The notes: a model not told the origin generated them from the letters alone. Counted from the stretch's first letter, positions 40,697 through 50,931 are shown. The stretch: DNA of 64,000 nucleotides from Latilactobacillus sakei subsp. sakei DSM 20017 = JCM 1157 (GCF_002370355.1 NZ_AP017929.1:1178001-1242000), one strand, 5' to 3'. Made by a program: numbers and translations.

Positions 40697-41290
40697 TTGA
40701 CAAAGCAAGAAAAGGCTGAAAAACAAGAAAAGCCAACTGAAGAAACTGTAGAAGAAACGCCTAAAAAAGAAACACCATTTGAACCAGTTATGGAAGCTGA
40801 TGAAGTTGAAGAAACAACTGAAGCACAAGCACCTGTTGAAGAAGCAGATGATAAATTAGCTGAACTTCAAAAGAAATATGACGCTATGGAAGATAGTTTC
40901 TTACGGTCACAAGCTGAAATTAAGAACATCCAAATGCGCAATCAAAAAGAACAAGCTAACTTGTTAAAATATGATGGCCAATCATTAGCTAAGGATGTCT
41001 TACCCGTTTTAGATAATCTAGAACGCGCATTGGCAGCTGAAGCAACTGATGAAAGTCTTAAAAAGGGTGTTCAAATGACATATGATCATATGAAACATGC
41101 TTTAGAAGACCATGGTGTTAAAGAAATTGAGGCGCAAGGTCAAGCCTTTGATCCGACCATTCACCAAGCCGTTCAAACGGTTGCGGTTGATGGTGATCAA
41201 AAAGCTGACACCGTGGTTCAAGTCTTCCAAAAAGGCTATTATTTGAAGGACCGCGTTTTACGACCAGCAATGGTTGTAGTTGCACAATAA
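40697..41290 (+). CDS. grpE: Nucleotide exchange factor GrpE
   Basis: GrpE releases ADP from DnaK. The 197-residue protein has a long acidic Glu-rich N-terminus (residues 1-55), then the coiled-coil and beta domain with family motifs SQAEIKNIQMRNQKE, DVLPVLDNLERAL and PTIHQAVQTV. The start is TTG 40697, eight bases after AAGGAGCG. It lies between hrcA and dnaK under CIRCE control. Confidence 0.97.
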   Translation: MTKQEKAEKQEKPTEETVEETPKKETPFEPVMEADEVEETTEAQAPVEEADDKLAELQKKYDAMEDSFLRSQAEIKNIQMRNQKEQANLLKYDGQSLAKDVLPVLDNLERALAAEATDESLKKGVQMTYDHMKHALEDHGVKEIEAQGQAFDPTIHQAVQTVAVDGDQKADTVVQVFQKGYYLKDRVLRPAMVVVAQ

Positions 41291-41326
41291 TAAAATTTAA
41301 AAAATTAAAAAAAGAGGGTATTTTCA

Positions 41327-43168
41327 ATGAGTAAAGTAATCGGTATTGATTTAGGAACAACAAACTCAGCTGTTGCCGTATTAGAAGGCGGACAACCCAA
41401 AATTATTACAAATCCAGAAGGCGCTCGTACAACACCATCTGTTGTATCATTCAAAAATGGTGAAATCCAAGTTGGTGAAGTTGCTAAACGTCAAGCAATC
41501 ACTAACCCAGATACAATCGCATCAATCAAACGTCACATTGGCGAAGCAGGTTACAAAGTAACTGTTGGCGACAAATCATACACACCACAAGAAGTTTCAG
41601 CAATGATTTTACAATACATCAAGAAATTCGCTGAAGATTATCTTGGTGAAGAAGTCACAGAAGCTGTTATCACAGTACCTGCTTACTTCAACGATTCACA
41701 ACGTCAAGCTACTAAAGATGCTGGTAAGATTGCCGGTTTAGATGTTAAACGGATTATCAACGAACCAACAGCTTCAGCTTTAGCTTACGGTTTGGACAAG
41801 ACAGAAACAGACGAAAAAGTCTTAGTTTATGACCTTGGTGGTGGTACTTTTGACGTTTCTGTTCTTGAATTAGGCGATGGTGTCTTCCAAGTATTATCAA
41901 CAAATGGTGATACACGTTTAGGTGGGGACGATTTTGATGAAGCTATCATGAACTGGTTAGTTGAAAACTTCAAATCAGACAATGGTATCGACTTATCAAA
42001 AGACAAGATGGCTATGCAACGTCTAAAGGATGCTGCTGAAAAAGCTAAGAAAGATTTATCAGGTGTATCAAGCACACAAATCAGCTTGCCATTTATCTCA
42101 GCTGGCGAAAATGGTCCTTTACATTTAGAAATGACATTATCACGGACTGAATTCGATCGTTTAACATCAGACTTAGTTGATCGTACAAAAGCACCAGTTA
42201 TGAATGCTTTGAAAGATGCTGGCTTAGATGCAAACGAAATCGACAAAGTCATCTTAAACGGTGGTTCAACACGGATTCCTGCTGTTCAAGAAGCTGTTAA
42301 GAACTGGACAGGCAAAGAACCTGATCACTCAATTAACCCTGACGAAGCTGTTGCACTTGGTGCTGCTGTTCAAGGTGGCGTTATCTCAGGTGACGTTAAA
42401 GACGTTGTTTTACTTGATGTTACACCATTATCATTAGGGATTGAAACAATGGGCGGTGTCTTCACGAAGTTAATCGACCGGAATACAACCATTCCTACAA
42501 GCAAGGCCCAAACATTCTCAACTGCTGCTGACAACCAACCTGTCGTAGACATCCATGTCTTACAAGGTGAACGTCCAATGGCTGCTGACAACAAGACTTT
42601 AGGTCGTTTCCAATTAACAGATATTCCTGCTGCACCTCGTGGTGTGCCACAAATCGAAGTTAAATTTGATATTGATAAGAACGGTATTGTTAACGTTTCT
42701 GCTAAGGATCTTGGCACAAACAAAGAACAAAAAATCACTATCAAGAGTAACTCTGGTTTATCAGACGAAGAAATCGATCGTATGATGAAAGAAGCACAAG
42801 AAAACGAAGAAGCAGATACAAAACGTAAAGAAGAAGTTGATTTGAAGAACGATGTTGATCAATTAATCTTCCAAACAGATAAGACTTTGAAAGAACTTGA
42901 AGGTAAAGTTTCTGACGAAGAATTACAAAAAGCAAAAGATGCTAAAGAAGAATTAGTTAAAGCACAACAAGAAAACAACCTTGAAGACATGAAGACAAAA
43001 CGCGATGCGTTAAGTGAAATTGTTCAAGAATTGACAGTTAAGTTATATCAACAAGCCCAAGAAGCACAACAAGCTGCTGGTGGTGCTGAAGGTAACGCAA
43101 CTGATGCTAAGACTGATGACGGTACTGTTGACGGCGACTTCGAAGAAGTTAAAGACGACAAAGAATAA
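41327..43168 (+). CDS. dnaK: Chaperone DnaK (Hsp70)
   Basis: DnaK binds unfolded segments in an ATP cycle. The 613-residue sequence begins [20 protein letters not shown] and has the phosphate loop [15 protein letters not shown], the GSTRIPAVQ motif and the linker [14 protein letters not shown] before the substrate domain. The C-terminus ends EEVKDDKE and is Gly/Ala-rich before that. Codon use is strongly biased, as for an abundant protein. A hairpin between dnaK and dnaJ should reduce read-through. Confidence 0.99.
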   Translation: MSKVIGIDLGTTNSAVAVLEGGQPKIITNPEGARTTPSVVSFKNGEIQVGEVAKRQAITNPDTIASIKRHIGEAGYKVTVGDKSYTPQEVSAMILQYIKKFAEDYLGEEVTEAVITVPAYFNDSQRQATKDAGKIAGLDVKRIINEPTASALAYGLDKTETDEKVLVYDLGGGTFDVSVLELGDGVFQVLSTNGDTRLGGDDFDEAIMNWLVENFKSDNGIDLSKDKMAMQRLKDAAEKAKKDLSGVSSTQISLPFISAGENGPLHLEMTLSRTEFDRLTSDLVDRTKAPVMNALKDAGLDANEIDKVILNGGSTRIPAVQEAVKNWTGKEPDHSINPDEAVALGAAVQGGVISGDVKDVVLLDVTPLSLGIETMGGVFTKLIDRNTTIPTSKAQTFSTAADNQPVVDIHVLQGERPMAADNKTLGRFQLTDIPAAPRGVPQIEVKFDIDKNGIVNVSAKDLGTNKEQKITIKSNSGLSDEEIDRMMKEAQENEEADTKRKEEVDLKNDVDQLIFQTDKTLKELEGKVSDEELQKAKDAKEELVKAQQENNLEDMKTKRDALSEIVQELTVKLYQQAQEAQQAAGGAEGNATDAKTDDGTVDGDFEEVKDDKE

Positions 43169-43175
43169 GAACGTT

Positions 43176-43218
43176 AAAAAAAGCCAAACCTAGTATGGTC
43201 TAGGGCTTTGGCTTTTTT
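43176..43218 (+). terminator. Terminator between dnaK and dnaJ
   Basis: AAGCCAAACCTAG pairs with CTAGGGCTTTGGCTT, with a small bulge, followed by T5. Confidence 0.85.
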
Positions 43219-43285
43219 AATCAATCAGTTATGCTATTCTTGTTAGGGTAGATTTAACCCGTAAGTAAATGAATGGAGGCCCACA

Positions 43286-44437
43286 ATGGCTGAAAAAAGA
43301 GATTATTACGACGTCTTAGGTGTCGGACGCGACGCTTCTGACGATGAGATTAAAAAAGCCTATCGTAAACTTTCTAAAAAATATCATCCAGATATCAATA
43401 AAGCACCTGATGCAGAAGCAAAATTTAAAGAAGTAACTGAAGCATACGAAGCATTAAGCGATCCTCAAAAGCGAGCAGCCTATGATCAATATGGTCATGC
43501 GGGCATGAATGGCGGTTTTGGTGGCGGCGCTGGTGCTGGTCAAGGCTTTGGTGGCTTTGGCGGTGGTGCAGAAGGTTTCGGCGGATTTGACGATATCTTC
43601 AGTTCATTCTTCGGTGGCGGGGCTCGTCAACAACCTAATGGCCCACGTCAAGGTTCTGATTTACAATATCGAATGGACTTGAAGTTTGAAGAAGCTGTCT
43701 TTGGTAAGGAAACGAAGATTTCTTACAGCCGTGAAGCCGAATGTCATACTTGTCACGGCTCAGGTGCTAAGCCTGGCACAAGTGCTGAAACGTGTCATAA
43801 ATGTCACGGTGCTGGTCAAATCCAAGTGGAACGTCAAACACCACTTGGCCGTATGATGTCACGCGAAACATGTGATGTCTGTGGTGGGACTGGTAAGGAA
43901 ATTAAGTCAAAATGTGATACTTGTCATGGGACAGGTCGCGAAGAAGAACGTCATACCGTTAAGGTGAAAGTCCCTGCCGGTGTTGAAGATGGCCAACAAA
44001 TGCGTCTTCAAGGTCAAGGTGAAGCCGGTTCAAATGGTGGCCCTTATGGGGACCTATTTATCGTCTTCCGCGTTGCACCTAGTGATGAGTTCGAACGTGA
44101 TGGTGCTCAGATTTTTGTTGAAGTACCAATTTCATTCGTCCAAGCCGCTTTAGGGGACGAAATCGAAGTTAACACGGTCCATGGTCCAGTTAAGTTGAAG
44201 ATTCCTGCTGGTACACAAACGAACACTGTTTTCCGTCTACGTGGTAAGGGTGCGCCTAAACTTCACGGAACAGGCAATGGTGATCAAAAAGTGACAGTCA
44301 ACGTGGTAACACCAAAGTCCTTAAACAGCAAACAACGTGATGCCTTAAAAGCATTTGCGGTGGCTAGTGGTGACTCAGTTAACCCACAAGACAACAACTT
44401 GTTCGACAAGATTTTGAATAAAAAACATAAAAAATAA
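43286..44437 (+). CDS. dnaJ: Chaperone DnaJ (Hsp40)
   Basis: DnaJ delivers clients to DnaK and triggers its ATPase. The 383-residue type I protein has a J domain with the HPD motif (YHPDIN, residue ~33), a Gly/Phe-rich segment (residues ~73-115), and four CXXCXGXG zinc repeats ([32 protein letters not shown]). The C-terminal client-binding barrels follow. No CIRCE lies directly upstream, so heat control must come by read-through from hrcA. Confidence 0.98.
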   Translation: MAEKRDYYDVLGVGRDASDDEIKKAYRKLSKKYHPDINKAPDAEAKFKEVTEAYEALSDPQKRAAYDQYGHAGMNGGFGGGAGAGQGFGGFGGGAEGFGGFDDIFSSFFGGGARQQPNGPRQGSDLQYRMDLKFEEAVFGKETKISYSREAECHTCHGSGAKPGTSAETCHKCHGAGQIQVERQTPLGRMMSRETCDVCGGTGKEIKSKCDTCHGTGREEERHTVKVKVPAGVEDGQQMRLQGQGEAGSNGGPYGDLFIVFRVAPSDEFERDGAQIFVEVPISFVQAALGDEIEVNTVHGPVKLKIPAGTQTNTVFRLRGKGAPKLHGTGNGDQKVTVNVVTPKSLNSKQRDALKAFAVASGDSVNPQDNNLFDKILNKKHKK

Positions 44438-44445
44438 AAGTACAT

Positions 44446-44492
44446 TAAAAAAGCCGTCTACTAATTAGTTTCTTAGTAGACGGCTTTTTTTA
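44446..44492. terminator. Bidirectional terminator (dnaJ / amino acid permease)
   Basis: AAAAAAGCCGTCTACTAA pairs with TTAGTAGACGGCTTTTTT; A and T runs on the two sides serve both strands. Confidence 0.93.
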
Positions 44493-44497
44493 ATACC

Positions 44498-45889
44498 TTA
44501 CATTCTTTGTTGACTATGGTGATAGCTATAACTAAAGTAAATCACCAATCCGATAACGAGCCAAATGACAAAGACAATCCAAGTTGTCATTTGCAGTTGC
44601 GTCATTAAGAGGACGCAGAGGATGCATGAGAGGATTGGCACGATAGGATAGAGCGGTACTTTGAAGCCTTGAGGCAACTCATTGTAGTTTGGAATTCTTC
44701 TTAAGAAAATCACACCTAATGAGACAGTTGCAAAGGCAAAGAGGGTGCCGATGTTAACCAATTCGGCAATTTTATCAAGCGGTACGAGGGCAGCCACGAT
44801 ACTGGTAACGACTGCAAAAATCCAAGTATTGGCAACTGGCACGTGTGTCTTAGGGTTAATCTTGGCAAAGACGGCCGGTAATAAACCATCACGACTCATT
44901 GCGAAGATTAAACGCGTTCCACCGTAAGTCATCACGAGTAAAACGGTTGTCATCCCCGCGACGGCACCTAATGAGATAATACCGGCCACCCAGTTTTGGT
45001 GCATCAATTGTAATGCGAAAGCCACAGGATCACCAACGTTTAATTTTGTATAGTGAACAACCCCTACTAATACTGTTGCGACAGCGGCATATAGTAATGA
45101 AGCAATTAACAATGAGGCGATAATCCCGATTGGCATATCACGTTGGGGGTTAATAACTTCTTCAGAGGCCGTTGAAACAGCGTCAAACCCAATATAAGCG
45201 TAAAAGGCTAGGGCAGCACCAGATAAGACACCTGAGGCACCATAAGGGAGGAATGGTTGGAAGTTTGCTGGTTTAACGTAGAAAATGGCAACGCCAAGGA
45301 AAATGACGATGACGGCAATTTTAACGCCGACCATAATGGTATTAATCCGGGTGGATTCGCGCATACCATTTGAGAGTAAGAAACCGACAATTAAAACAAC
45401 AATTCCGGCAATTAAATTAACACCGGCTGGCTTACCAGGTTCCCACGCTGCTGAAAGAGCAGTTGGTAAATGAAGCCCAAAGCCGGCCATTAAATTTTGA
45501 AAATAAGCTGACCAACTAACCGCAACTGAAGCAACCGCAAATAGATATTCTGAAACCAGTGCCCAGCCTAAAATCCAAGCGACTAATTCGCCAAAGACGG
45601 TGTAGACGTAAGTATAGGCACTACCAGCTAGTGGAATGGTAGAAGCAAATTCAGAATAACAAAGGGCTGCTAGCGCACAAACAACGGCCGCTAATAAGTA
45701 AGATAACATTGCCCCTGGACCGGCATATTTAGCCGCAATAATTCCGGGTGTGATGAAAATACCGGCCCCCACAACGGCGCCAACCCCCATAGCGGTTAAG
45801 CCGACCGCTGTTAAGTTTCGTTCAAGTAAGCCATTTTTAAATTGACTTGCATCGATTTTCTTTTTAGCAAATAAAGAATGTTTGGACAT
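44498..45889 (-). CDS. APC-superfamily amino acid permease (YfnA/CAT-like)
   Basis: A 463-residue membrane transporter with 12 or more predicted helices. The N-terminal helix 1 motif GVGAVVGAGIFITPG is the substrate-binding signature of the cationic amino acid transporter branch, and CYSEFASTIPLAGSAYTY follows. I use ATG 45889 because AAAGGAG sits eight bases before it; a frame extending to 45913 begins in that ribosome site. The amino acid carried is unknown; CAT-like homologues often take branched-chain, aromatic or basic amino acids. Confidence 0.88.
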   Translation of the reverse strand: MSKHSLFAKKKIDASQFKNGLLERNLTAVGLTAMGVGAVVGAGIFITPGIIAAKYAGPGAMLSYLLAAVVCALAALCYSEFASTIPLAGSAYTYVYTVFGELVAWILGWALVSEYLFAVASVAVSWSAYFQNLMAGFGLHLPTALSAAWEPGKPAGVNLIAGIVVLIVGFLLSNGMRESTRINTIMVGVKIAVIVIFLGVAIFYVKPANFQPFLPYGASGVLSGAALAFYAYIGFDAVSTASEEVINPQRDMPIGIIASLLIASLLYAAVATVLVGVVHYTKLNVGDPVAFALQLMHQNWVAGIISLGAVAGMTTVLLVMTYGGTRLIFAMSRDGLLPAVFAKINPKTHVPVANTWIFAVVTSIVAALVPLDKIAELVNIGTLFAFATVSLGVIFLRRIPNYNELPQGFKVPLYPIVPILSCILCVLLMTQLQMTTWIVFVIWLVIGLVIYFSYSYHHSQQRM

Positions 45890-45974
45890 AATAGGACTCC
45901 TTTGATTAATCATTTAGTAGTAAATAGTTATTATTATAAGCTGTGAAGGAGCAAACAGTCAATAGGGATAAGCA

Positions 45975-46012
45975 ATAAAAAAACACCATGCCGTGCGAGC
46001 GGAATGGTGTTT
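45975..46012 (-). terminator. Terminator after the HAD phosphatase gene
   Basis: ACACCAT (45983-45989) pairs with ATGGTGT (46004-46010); on the minus strand it is followed by T7. Confidence 0.85.
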
Positions 46013-46025
46013 AAATAGCACTAGC

Positions 46026-46790
46026 TTAGATTAATTTCCAGTGTCTTAAGCCTTCAATAATGCCACCTTCTACGTTGGCTGATGTGATGTATTTAGCTTG
46101 GGCCTTAGCTTCTGGAATGCCGTTGCCCATGGCTGTTGGATAATCGACGTAACTAAGCATCGGGATATCGTTGCGACCATCACCAAAAGCATAAGTTGGC
46201 ATGTCTTCTAATCCTTGAGAAGCAAGTAGTCGCTTAATACCAGTTTGTTTAGAACCGTTCTTTTCAACAGTATCGATTGAATAAGGTGTGTTCCGGTAGA
46301 ATGTTAAATCGTCTGTTGCATAAGCCGCATCATTGTCGTTCGTCAAAATTAACAGCATATAAATTGGATGGTTTAAGTAATATTCTGGATCAACACTTGG
46401 TACTGGTGCGTTGACTTCAGCATAAGCATCTTTAGCTGCTTGTGTAACACTGGTAATCCGAATGGCTTGATCATCATAAAAGGCAACTGCTTCGCCAGCT
46501 TCTTGAGCAATTGTAACCACTTGTTCAATCGTCTTAGTTGGAATAGTGCCTTGGTAAACCGGTTGGCCTTCAAATTGAATGTAACTACCGTTTAATGCGA
46601 TGAATGAGTCAATTCCGGTAATTGCTAATGCCTCTTGAATTTCAAGTGGTGAACGGCCGGTAGAAATGATTGGGAGGTAATGGTTGGCGCGTAGTTGTTT
46701 AACAGCGATGGCGACTGCTGGGTCCACGCGAGAGTGTTCGTTGTAAAGTGTCCCGTCAAGATCAAAAAATACAAGTCCTTTATAGGTCAA
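46026..46790 (-). CDS. Cof-type HAD-superfamily phosphatase
   Basis: A 254-residue HAD hydrolase of the Cof/IIB subfamily. The nucleophile motif is FFDLDGTLYNE (residues ~8-18), motif II is ISTGRSP, and motif IV is AFGDGRNDIPML with the cap inserted between II and III. Such enzymes dephosphorylate sugar phosphates or flavin and pyridoxal nucleotides, and specificity cannot be read from sequence. The last motif shows AMGNGIPEAKAQAKYIT, typical of the subfamily. Confidence 0.92.
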   Translation of the reverse strand: MTYKGLVFFDLDGTLYNEHSRVDPAVAIAVKQLRANHYLPIISTGRSPLEIQEALAITGIDSFIALNGSYIQFEGQPVYQGTIPTKTIEQVVTIAQEAGEAVAFYDDQAIRITSVTQAAKDAYAEVNAPVPSVDPEYYLNHPIYMLLILTNDNDAAYATDDLTFYRNTPYSIDTVEKNGSKQTGIKRLLASQGLEDMPTYAFGDGRNDIPMLSYVDYPTAMGNGIPEAKAQAKYITSANVEGGIIEGLRHWKLI

Positions 46791-46924
46791 AATAAGTGCC
46801 TCCTAATATCATAATAAACTCCATGCTAGCATGGTTTCAGCATGCATGCAAATAAACGTCCTTCCGGTTTACAAGATGGCTAAATTGTTCATGTGTTTGA
46901 TTAATACTCCCCCGAGTAAAACTG

Positions 46925-47152
46925 CTATAACTGATAGTGATTGATGATTGTTTGGGCAATTTCACCCAATGAATGATCGCTTTTTAAAGCCTGATATTCC
47001 GCTGCGAGGTCAATCTGTTGTTGATTAACTTCGAGATAGAGAATACCAAAGCAATGAAAATCGATTGCAGGTGACGTTCGTTCATAGATCATGAACTTCA
47101 AATCTTGAAGAATCTTCAGGTTTTTGAAAAAAAGTGCTTCGTGTTCGATCAA
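46925..47152 (-). CDS. Hypothetical protein, 75 residues
   Basis: I do not recognise this protein. It is soluble, with a helix-rich N-terminus (EHEALFFKNLKILQDLKF), a strand segment (DFHCFGILYLEV) and a helical end. The start is taken as TTG 47152, eight bases after GGAGG; a GTG at 47161 overlaps that site. The strong ribosome site and compact context support coding. Upstream on the same strand lies a promoter and a hairpin terminator, so expression may depend on read-through. Confidence 0.6.
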   Translation of the reverse strand: MIEHEALFFKNLKILQDLKFMIYERTSPAIDFHCFGILYLEVNQQQIDLAAEYQALKSDHSLGEIAQTIINHYQL

Positions 47153-47184
47153 GTTGACCACCTCCTCTAATCCGATTGGCCATA

Positions 47185-47288
47185 AAAAAAGGGCCTAACC
47201 AATTGGTTAAGCCCTAGCTTACAGGAGATTTAATTTTATAAAAGACTAGTTGAGCGTTAGAAATTAATTTTTGACTTGCGTATAAATC
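47185..47288 (-). ncRNA. Candidate ~100-nt small RNA or attenuated leader
   Basis: On the minus strand, TTGACA (47319-47324) and TATAAT (47295-47300) lie 18 bases apart, a near-perfect promoter. About 70 bases past the expected start, AGGGCTTAACC and GGTTAGGCCCT form a hairpin followed by T7. The transcript would be close to 100 nt and contains a TCTCCTG stretch complementary to a ribosome site. It has no open frame with a start site. It could instead be the leader of the 75-residue gene 33 bases beyond. Confidence 0.55.
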
Positions 47289-47437
47289 ACTTAAATTATA
47301 AATTAATTTTAACAAGCGTGTCAAGATTCGTCAATTCAACGTGGTAAATTTCATAGCTTCTTCATATTTAATTCATCCGCCATTGGTTAAGATACTGTAT
47401 AATAAGAATATAATCACACAAAAGAGAAGGAATTCTA

Positions 47438-48178
47438 ATGAAAATATTAATGGTTGAAGATAATAAGTCTGTCTCTGAAATGATGGGTATGTTCTTTCAA
47501 AAAGAAGCGTGGGATGCCCACTTTGCGTATGATGGTAATGAAGCGGTGGAACAATTTAGTGTTGATCCTGATAGTTGGGATATTATTACGTTAGATTTGA
47601 ATTTACCAGGAATGGATGGGATGCAGGTCGCCCAAAAAATTCGGGAGCAATCTAAAGTGGTGCCGATTATTATGTTAACGGCTCGCGATTCAGAGAGTGA
47701 TCAAGTCTTGGGGCTCGAATTGGGTGCGGATGATTATGTGACGAAACCTTTTAGCCCAATTACATTGATTGCCCGGATTAAGGCGCTTCATCGCCGTGCT
47801 GAGTTAGTTGATGAACAAGTTGGCGCGGAAGACGCACAAGTTGAAGAAGTAGATAACTCCGATTACGATGTACAAACAGATCACTTCAAGATGAGCTCTA
47901 AGACACGCGAGGCCTATTTAATGGACGAACCGATTTTAGATCTTACGCCCAAAGAATTTGATTTATTGAAGACTTTAGCGAAGAATCCACGCCAAGTTTT
48001 CTCACGTGAACAGTTATTAGAACTTGTTTGGGATTACCAATATTTTGGTGATGAACGAACAGTCGATGCCCATATTAAAAAACTCCGTCAAAAGATCGAA
48101 AAGGTTGGTCCCCAAGTGATCCAGACGGTCTGGGGTGTCGGCTACAAATTTGATGATTCAGCGGTCAATAAACACTAA
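47438..48178 (+). CDS. Two-component response regulator, OmpR/PhoB family
   Basis: A 246-residue regulator. The receiver domain has the acidic pair in MVEDN, the phosphorylated Asp in TLDLNLPGMDG (about residue 54), Thr in MLTARDS and Lys in VTKPF. The winged-helix DNA-binding domain ends the protein (LTPKEFDLLKTLAKNPRQVFSRE, split by nature into helix and turn, then VDAHIKKLRQKI). Between them is an acidic linker of about 25 residues, longer than usual. Its stop shares a base with the kinase start. The signal is unknown. Confidence 0.95.
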   Translation: MKILMVEDNKSVSEMMGMFFQKEAWDAHFAYDGNEAVEQFSVDPDSWDIITLDLNLPGMDGMQVAQKIREQSKVVPIIMLTARDSESDQVLGLELGADDYVTKPFSPITLIARIKALHRRAELVDEQVGAEDAQVEEVDNSDYDVQTDHFKMSSKTREAYLMDEPILDLTPKEFDLLKTLAKNPRQVFSREQLLELVWDYQYFGDERTVDAHIKKLRQKIEKVGPQVIQTVWGVGYKFDDSAVNKH

Positions 48179-49614
48179 TGAAACTGATCTATCAGTGGAT
48201 GCTAGCCTTTTTTGGGGTTATTATGACGACCATCGTGATCGTTGGAATTGCGTTTACGCAGTATTCAACGAAGACGGCTTATAATAATACGTGGGATCAG
48301 TTGGAAGGTTACGCATCAGTTATTGAACGTGAAGCATTCAAACAGGGCTCACAGGCAACACTATCCAAGCAGTTTATTGATGATAGCCAAGCCATCCTGT
48401 CGCAACAACGGGTTAGTTTTAATTTCTTTAATGCGCAAAATGAAATGGTTTACCCAGCGCCTAATTCGAACGTTTCTGTTAAGAAAAAGTATTGGAAATA
48501 CCTGAAGAAGGGGCAGGTCCAACGACTCAGTATGAGCAAGGACTCCCGGCAATTTAATAATGATCAAGATCAACTGGTTGTTTTTAAACCGGTTTTCTAT
48601 AATGATAAGCTGATTTATGTTATTGGGGTTGGTTCCTCCATTAAAAACGTTAAGTCGGGCTTAGTGACGATGCGCAAGAATTTATTGATTGCCTTCTTAC
48701 TTTCGACGATTGGTGGCATTTTACTCAGTTACGTCCTAGCGCGCTACCAGATTTATCGGATTAGCCGTTTACGAAATGCAACGCATCTGGTTGCCGAAGG
48801 GGATTTTGATGTTCATATCGATAACCCTGGTAAGGATGAATTGGATGATTTGGCGACCGACTTTAACGAAATGGTCCACTCGCTTAATGAATCTGAGGCC
48901 GAAATTAAGCGGCAAGAAGATCGCCGTCGTCAATTTATGGCCGATGCTGCACACGAAATGCGAACGCCATTAACGACGGTGAAAGGGCTATTGGAAGGCT
49001 TAGCCTACGATGCCATCCCAGAAGAAATGCGAGAAAAGAGTATTTCATTAATGCAAAACGAAACGAATCGCTTAATTCGCTTGGTTAATGAGAACTTGGA
49101 TTATGAAAAGATTCGAACAAACCAAATTAAATTGAATCAACAAACATTTAATGCGGTAGAAGCGTTGCAAAACATTCAAGAACAACTTCAGAAAAAAGCG
49201 GCGGATGCCGGTGACACCATTGTGCTTGAAGCACAAGAAGAAGTGGCTATCTATGCCGACTATGACCGCTTTGTTCAGGTCATGTTTAATATCATGCAAA
49301 ATGCCATCCAATTTACCAATAACGGACAGATTATGGTTACTGCAGAAGCTGGGTTCCACGAAACCATTCTGACGGTTAGTGATACTGGGATTGGGATGAC
49401 CCTTGAGCAAGTTAAGAATATTTGGGAACGATACTATAAGGCTGATCCTTCTCGGAAGAATACAAAATACGGGGAATCTGGCTTGGGCCTAGCAATTGTT
49501 CATCAATTGGTCCAATTACATCATGGGACTATCGAGGTTCAAAGTGAACCGGATCAAGGGACAACCTTTACATTAACTTTCCCAGACGAAACAGTTACAA
49601 CTGATGCTAATTAA
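48178..49614 (+). CDS. Sensor histidine kinase partner
   Basis: A 478-residue membrane kinase with two helices (residues ~5-27 and ~163-185) around an extracellular sensor of about 130 residues. A HAMP domain follows, then the H-box AAHEMRTPLTTVKGL with the phosphorylated His. The ATPase has N-box QVMFNIMQNAIQFTNNG, G1 DTGIGM and G2 GESGLGLAIV. It is encoded with the regulator and probably responds to an envelope or external signal, but the sensor domain shows nothing I can name. Confidence 0.94.
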   Translation: MKLIYQWMLAFFGVIMTTIVIVGIAFTQYSTKTAYNNTWDQLEGYASVIEREAFKQGSQATLSKQFIDDSQAILSQQRVSFNFFNAQNEMVYPAPNSNVSVKKKYWKYLKKGQVQRLSMSKDSRQFNNDQDQLVVFKPVFYNDKLIYVIGVGSSIKNVKSGLVTMRKNLLIAFLLSTIGGILLSYVLARYQIYRISRLRNATHLVAEGDFDVHIDNPGKDELDDLATDFNEMVHSLNESEAEIKRQEDRRRQFMADAAHEMRTPLTTVKGLLEGLAYDAIPEEMREKSISLMQNETNRLIRLVNENLDYEKIRTNQIKLNQQTFNAVEALQNIQEQLQKKAADAGDTIVLEAQEEVAIYADYDRFVQVMFNIMQNAIQFTNNGQIMVTAEAGFHETILTVSDTGIGMTLEQVKNIWERYYKADPSRKNTKYGESGLGLAIVHQLVQLHHGTIEVQSEPDQGTTFTLTFPDETVTTDAN

Positions 49615-49628
49615 TAAATACGCAAACA

Positions 49629-49661
49629 AAAAACGCAACCTATAAGGTTGCGTTTTTTTAG
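49629..49661. terminator. Bidirectional terminator (kinase / codA)
   Basis: AAAAAACGCAACCT pairs with AGGTTGCGTTTTTT around a short loop. Confidence 0.93.
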
Positions 49662-49664
49662 CTT

Positions 49665-50900
49665 TTAAATAAATAACTGAGTGGTAGCCGGTTGTGTTTC
49701 ACTAATGATACGACCAGCGTGGATTGATAGCGTAACAGCGGCTCGTTGATTAAGTGCATTATAGAAATTATCACTAGCCATTAAGATTAAGTGGGCGGGT
49801 TTCCCAACTTCAAGGCCGTATTGGTCAGTCACGTGCATTGCCCGAGCGCCATTGTGGGTAATGAAGCGGTAAGCATTCATGATTTCTGTATAACCCATCA
49901 TTTGAGTTGCGTGTAAACCAGCATGGAGGACGTCTAACATGTTACCATCGCCCATAGGGTACCAAGGGTCTTGAATGTCATCTTCACCAAACGCAACATT
50001 CAATCCGTTAGCTGTTAATTCCTTGACCCGGGTGAGACCGCGGCGTTTGGGATAGGTATCAAAACGCCCCCCCAAGAATAAGTTGACCAAGGGGTTAGCG
50101 ATAAAATTAAGATCGGCCATTTTTAATAAGCGCATTAGCTTATACATGTAAGCATCATTGTAACAGCCCATTGCTGTTGTATGCGAGGCTGTTACCTTAT
50201 CTTTCATGCCAGTTTCTAAGGCGAGTGTAGCGATTGTTTCGAGGCTCCGTGAATTAGGATCATCGATTTCATCAGTATGGGCATCGAATAGTAGATCATA
50301 TTCTTGGGCTAGTTCAAAGGCAAATTTCAAGGATTCAACAGCATATTCTCGATTGAATTCGAAATGGGGAATTGCACCAATGGCGTCCACCCCTAGTTGA
50401 GCGGCCTTAGTCATTAGCGCCTTACCATTTGGAAAGGAGAGAATCCCTTCTTGTGGGAAGGCAACAAGTTGCAATGTCATCCAGTCTTTCACTTCTTCGC
50501 GGACCTCAATCAGTGCTTTAAGGGCGACTAGTTCAGGATCAGTGACGTCAACGTGTGAGCGAACAAACTGGACCCCATGACTAGCCTGCATTTTAAGGGC
50601 TTTGAGGGCTCGGTCTTTAACATCTTGGTGTGTCAGTGTTTTCTTACGCTCGGACCAGATTCGAATACCATCAAAAAGTGTGCCAGATTCATTCCATTCT
50701 GGTTGTCCGGCAGTTAGTGTTGAATCGAGATGAACGTGGGGGTCAACAAACGGTGGGAGCGCTAATTGTTGTTGGCCGTCAATTATTTTTTCGTTTTGTT
50801 GGGGCTCAAGATGTGATTCAATTGCTGTTATAAGACCATTTTCAATTCTAATTGATTTTAAAGCTGTCTGGTTCTCGATATGAACGTTTTGAATAAGCAT
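49665..50900 (-). CDS. codA: Cytosine deaminase (CodA-like amidohydrolase)
   Basis: CodA deaminates cytosine to uracil for pyrimidine salvage. The 411-residue amidohydrolase has the metal ligands PHVHLDS (residues ~56-62), the HTDEIDD motif with metal His and catalytic Glu, SHTTAM, and FGEDDIQDPWYPMGDGNML, which matches the CodA metal Asp region. It is divergent from codB, the cytosine permease, so the two form a salvage unit split over both strands. The ATG has GAGGAT nine bases upstream. Related isoguanine or creatinine deaminases share the fold, but the neighbour favours cytosine. Confidence 0.92.
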   Translation of the reverse strand: MLIQNVHIENQTALKSIRIENGLITAIESHLEPQQNEKIIDGQQQLALPPFVDPHVHLDSTLTAGQPEWNESGTLFDGIRIWSERKKTLTHQDVKDRALKALKMQASHGVQFVRSHVDVTDPELVALKALIEVREEVKDWMTLQLVAFPQEGILSFPNGKALMTKAAQLGVDAIGAIPHFEFNREYAVESLKFAFELAQEYDLLFDAHTDEIDDPNSRSLETIATLALETGMKDKVTASHTTAMGCYNDAYMYKLMRLLKMADLNFIANPLVNLFLGGRFDTYPKRRGLTRVKELTANGLNVAFGEDDIQDPWYPMGDGNMLDVLHAGLHATQMMGYTEIMNAYRFITHNGARAMHVTDQYGLEVGKPAHLILMASDNFYNALNQRAAVTLSIHAGRIISETQPATTQLFI

Positions 50901-50931
50901 CTGAATCCATCCTCGCTATTTTTTAATAGTG

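Noticed and set aside
47185-47290. T-box riboswitch upstream of the 75-residue gene
   Set aside because: There is a terminator, but no T-box sequence (AGGGTGGNACCGCG type), no specifier stem, and the downstream gene is not an amino acid gene.
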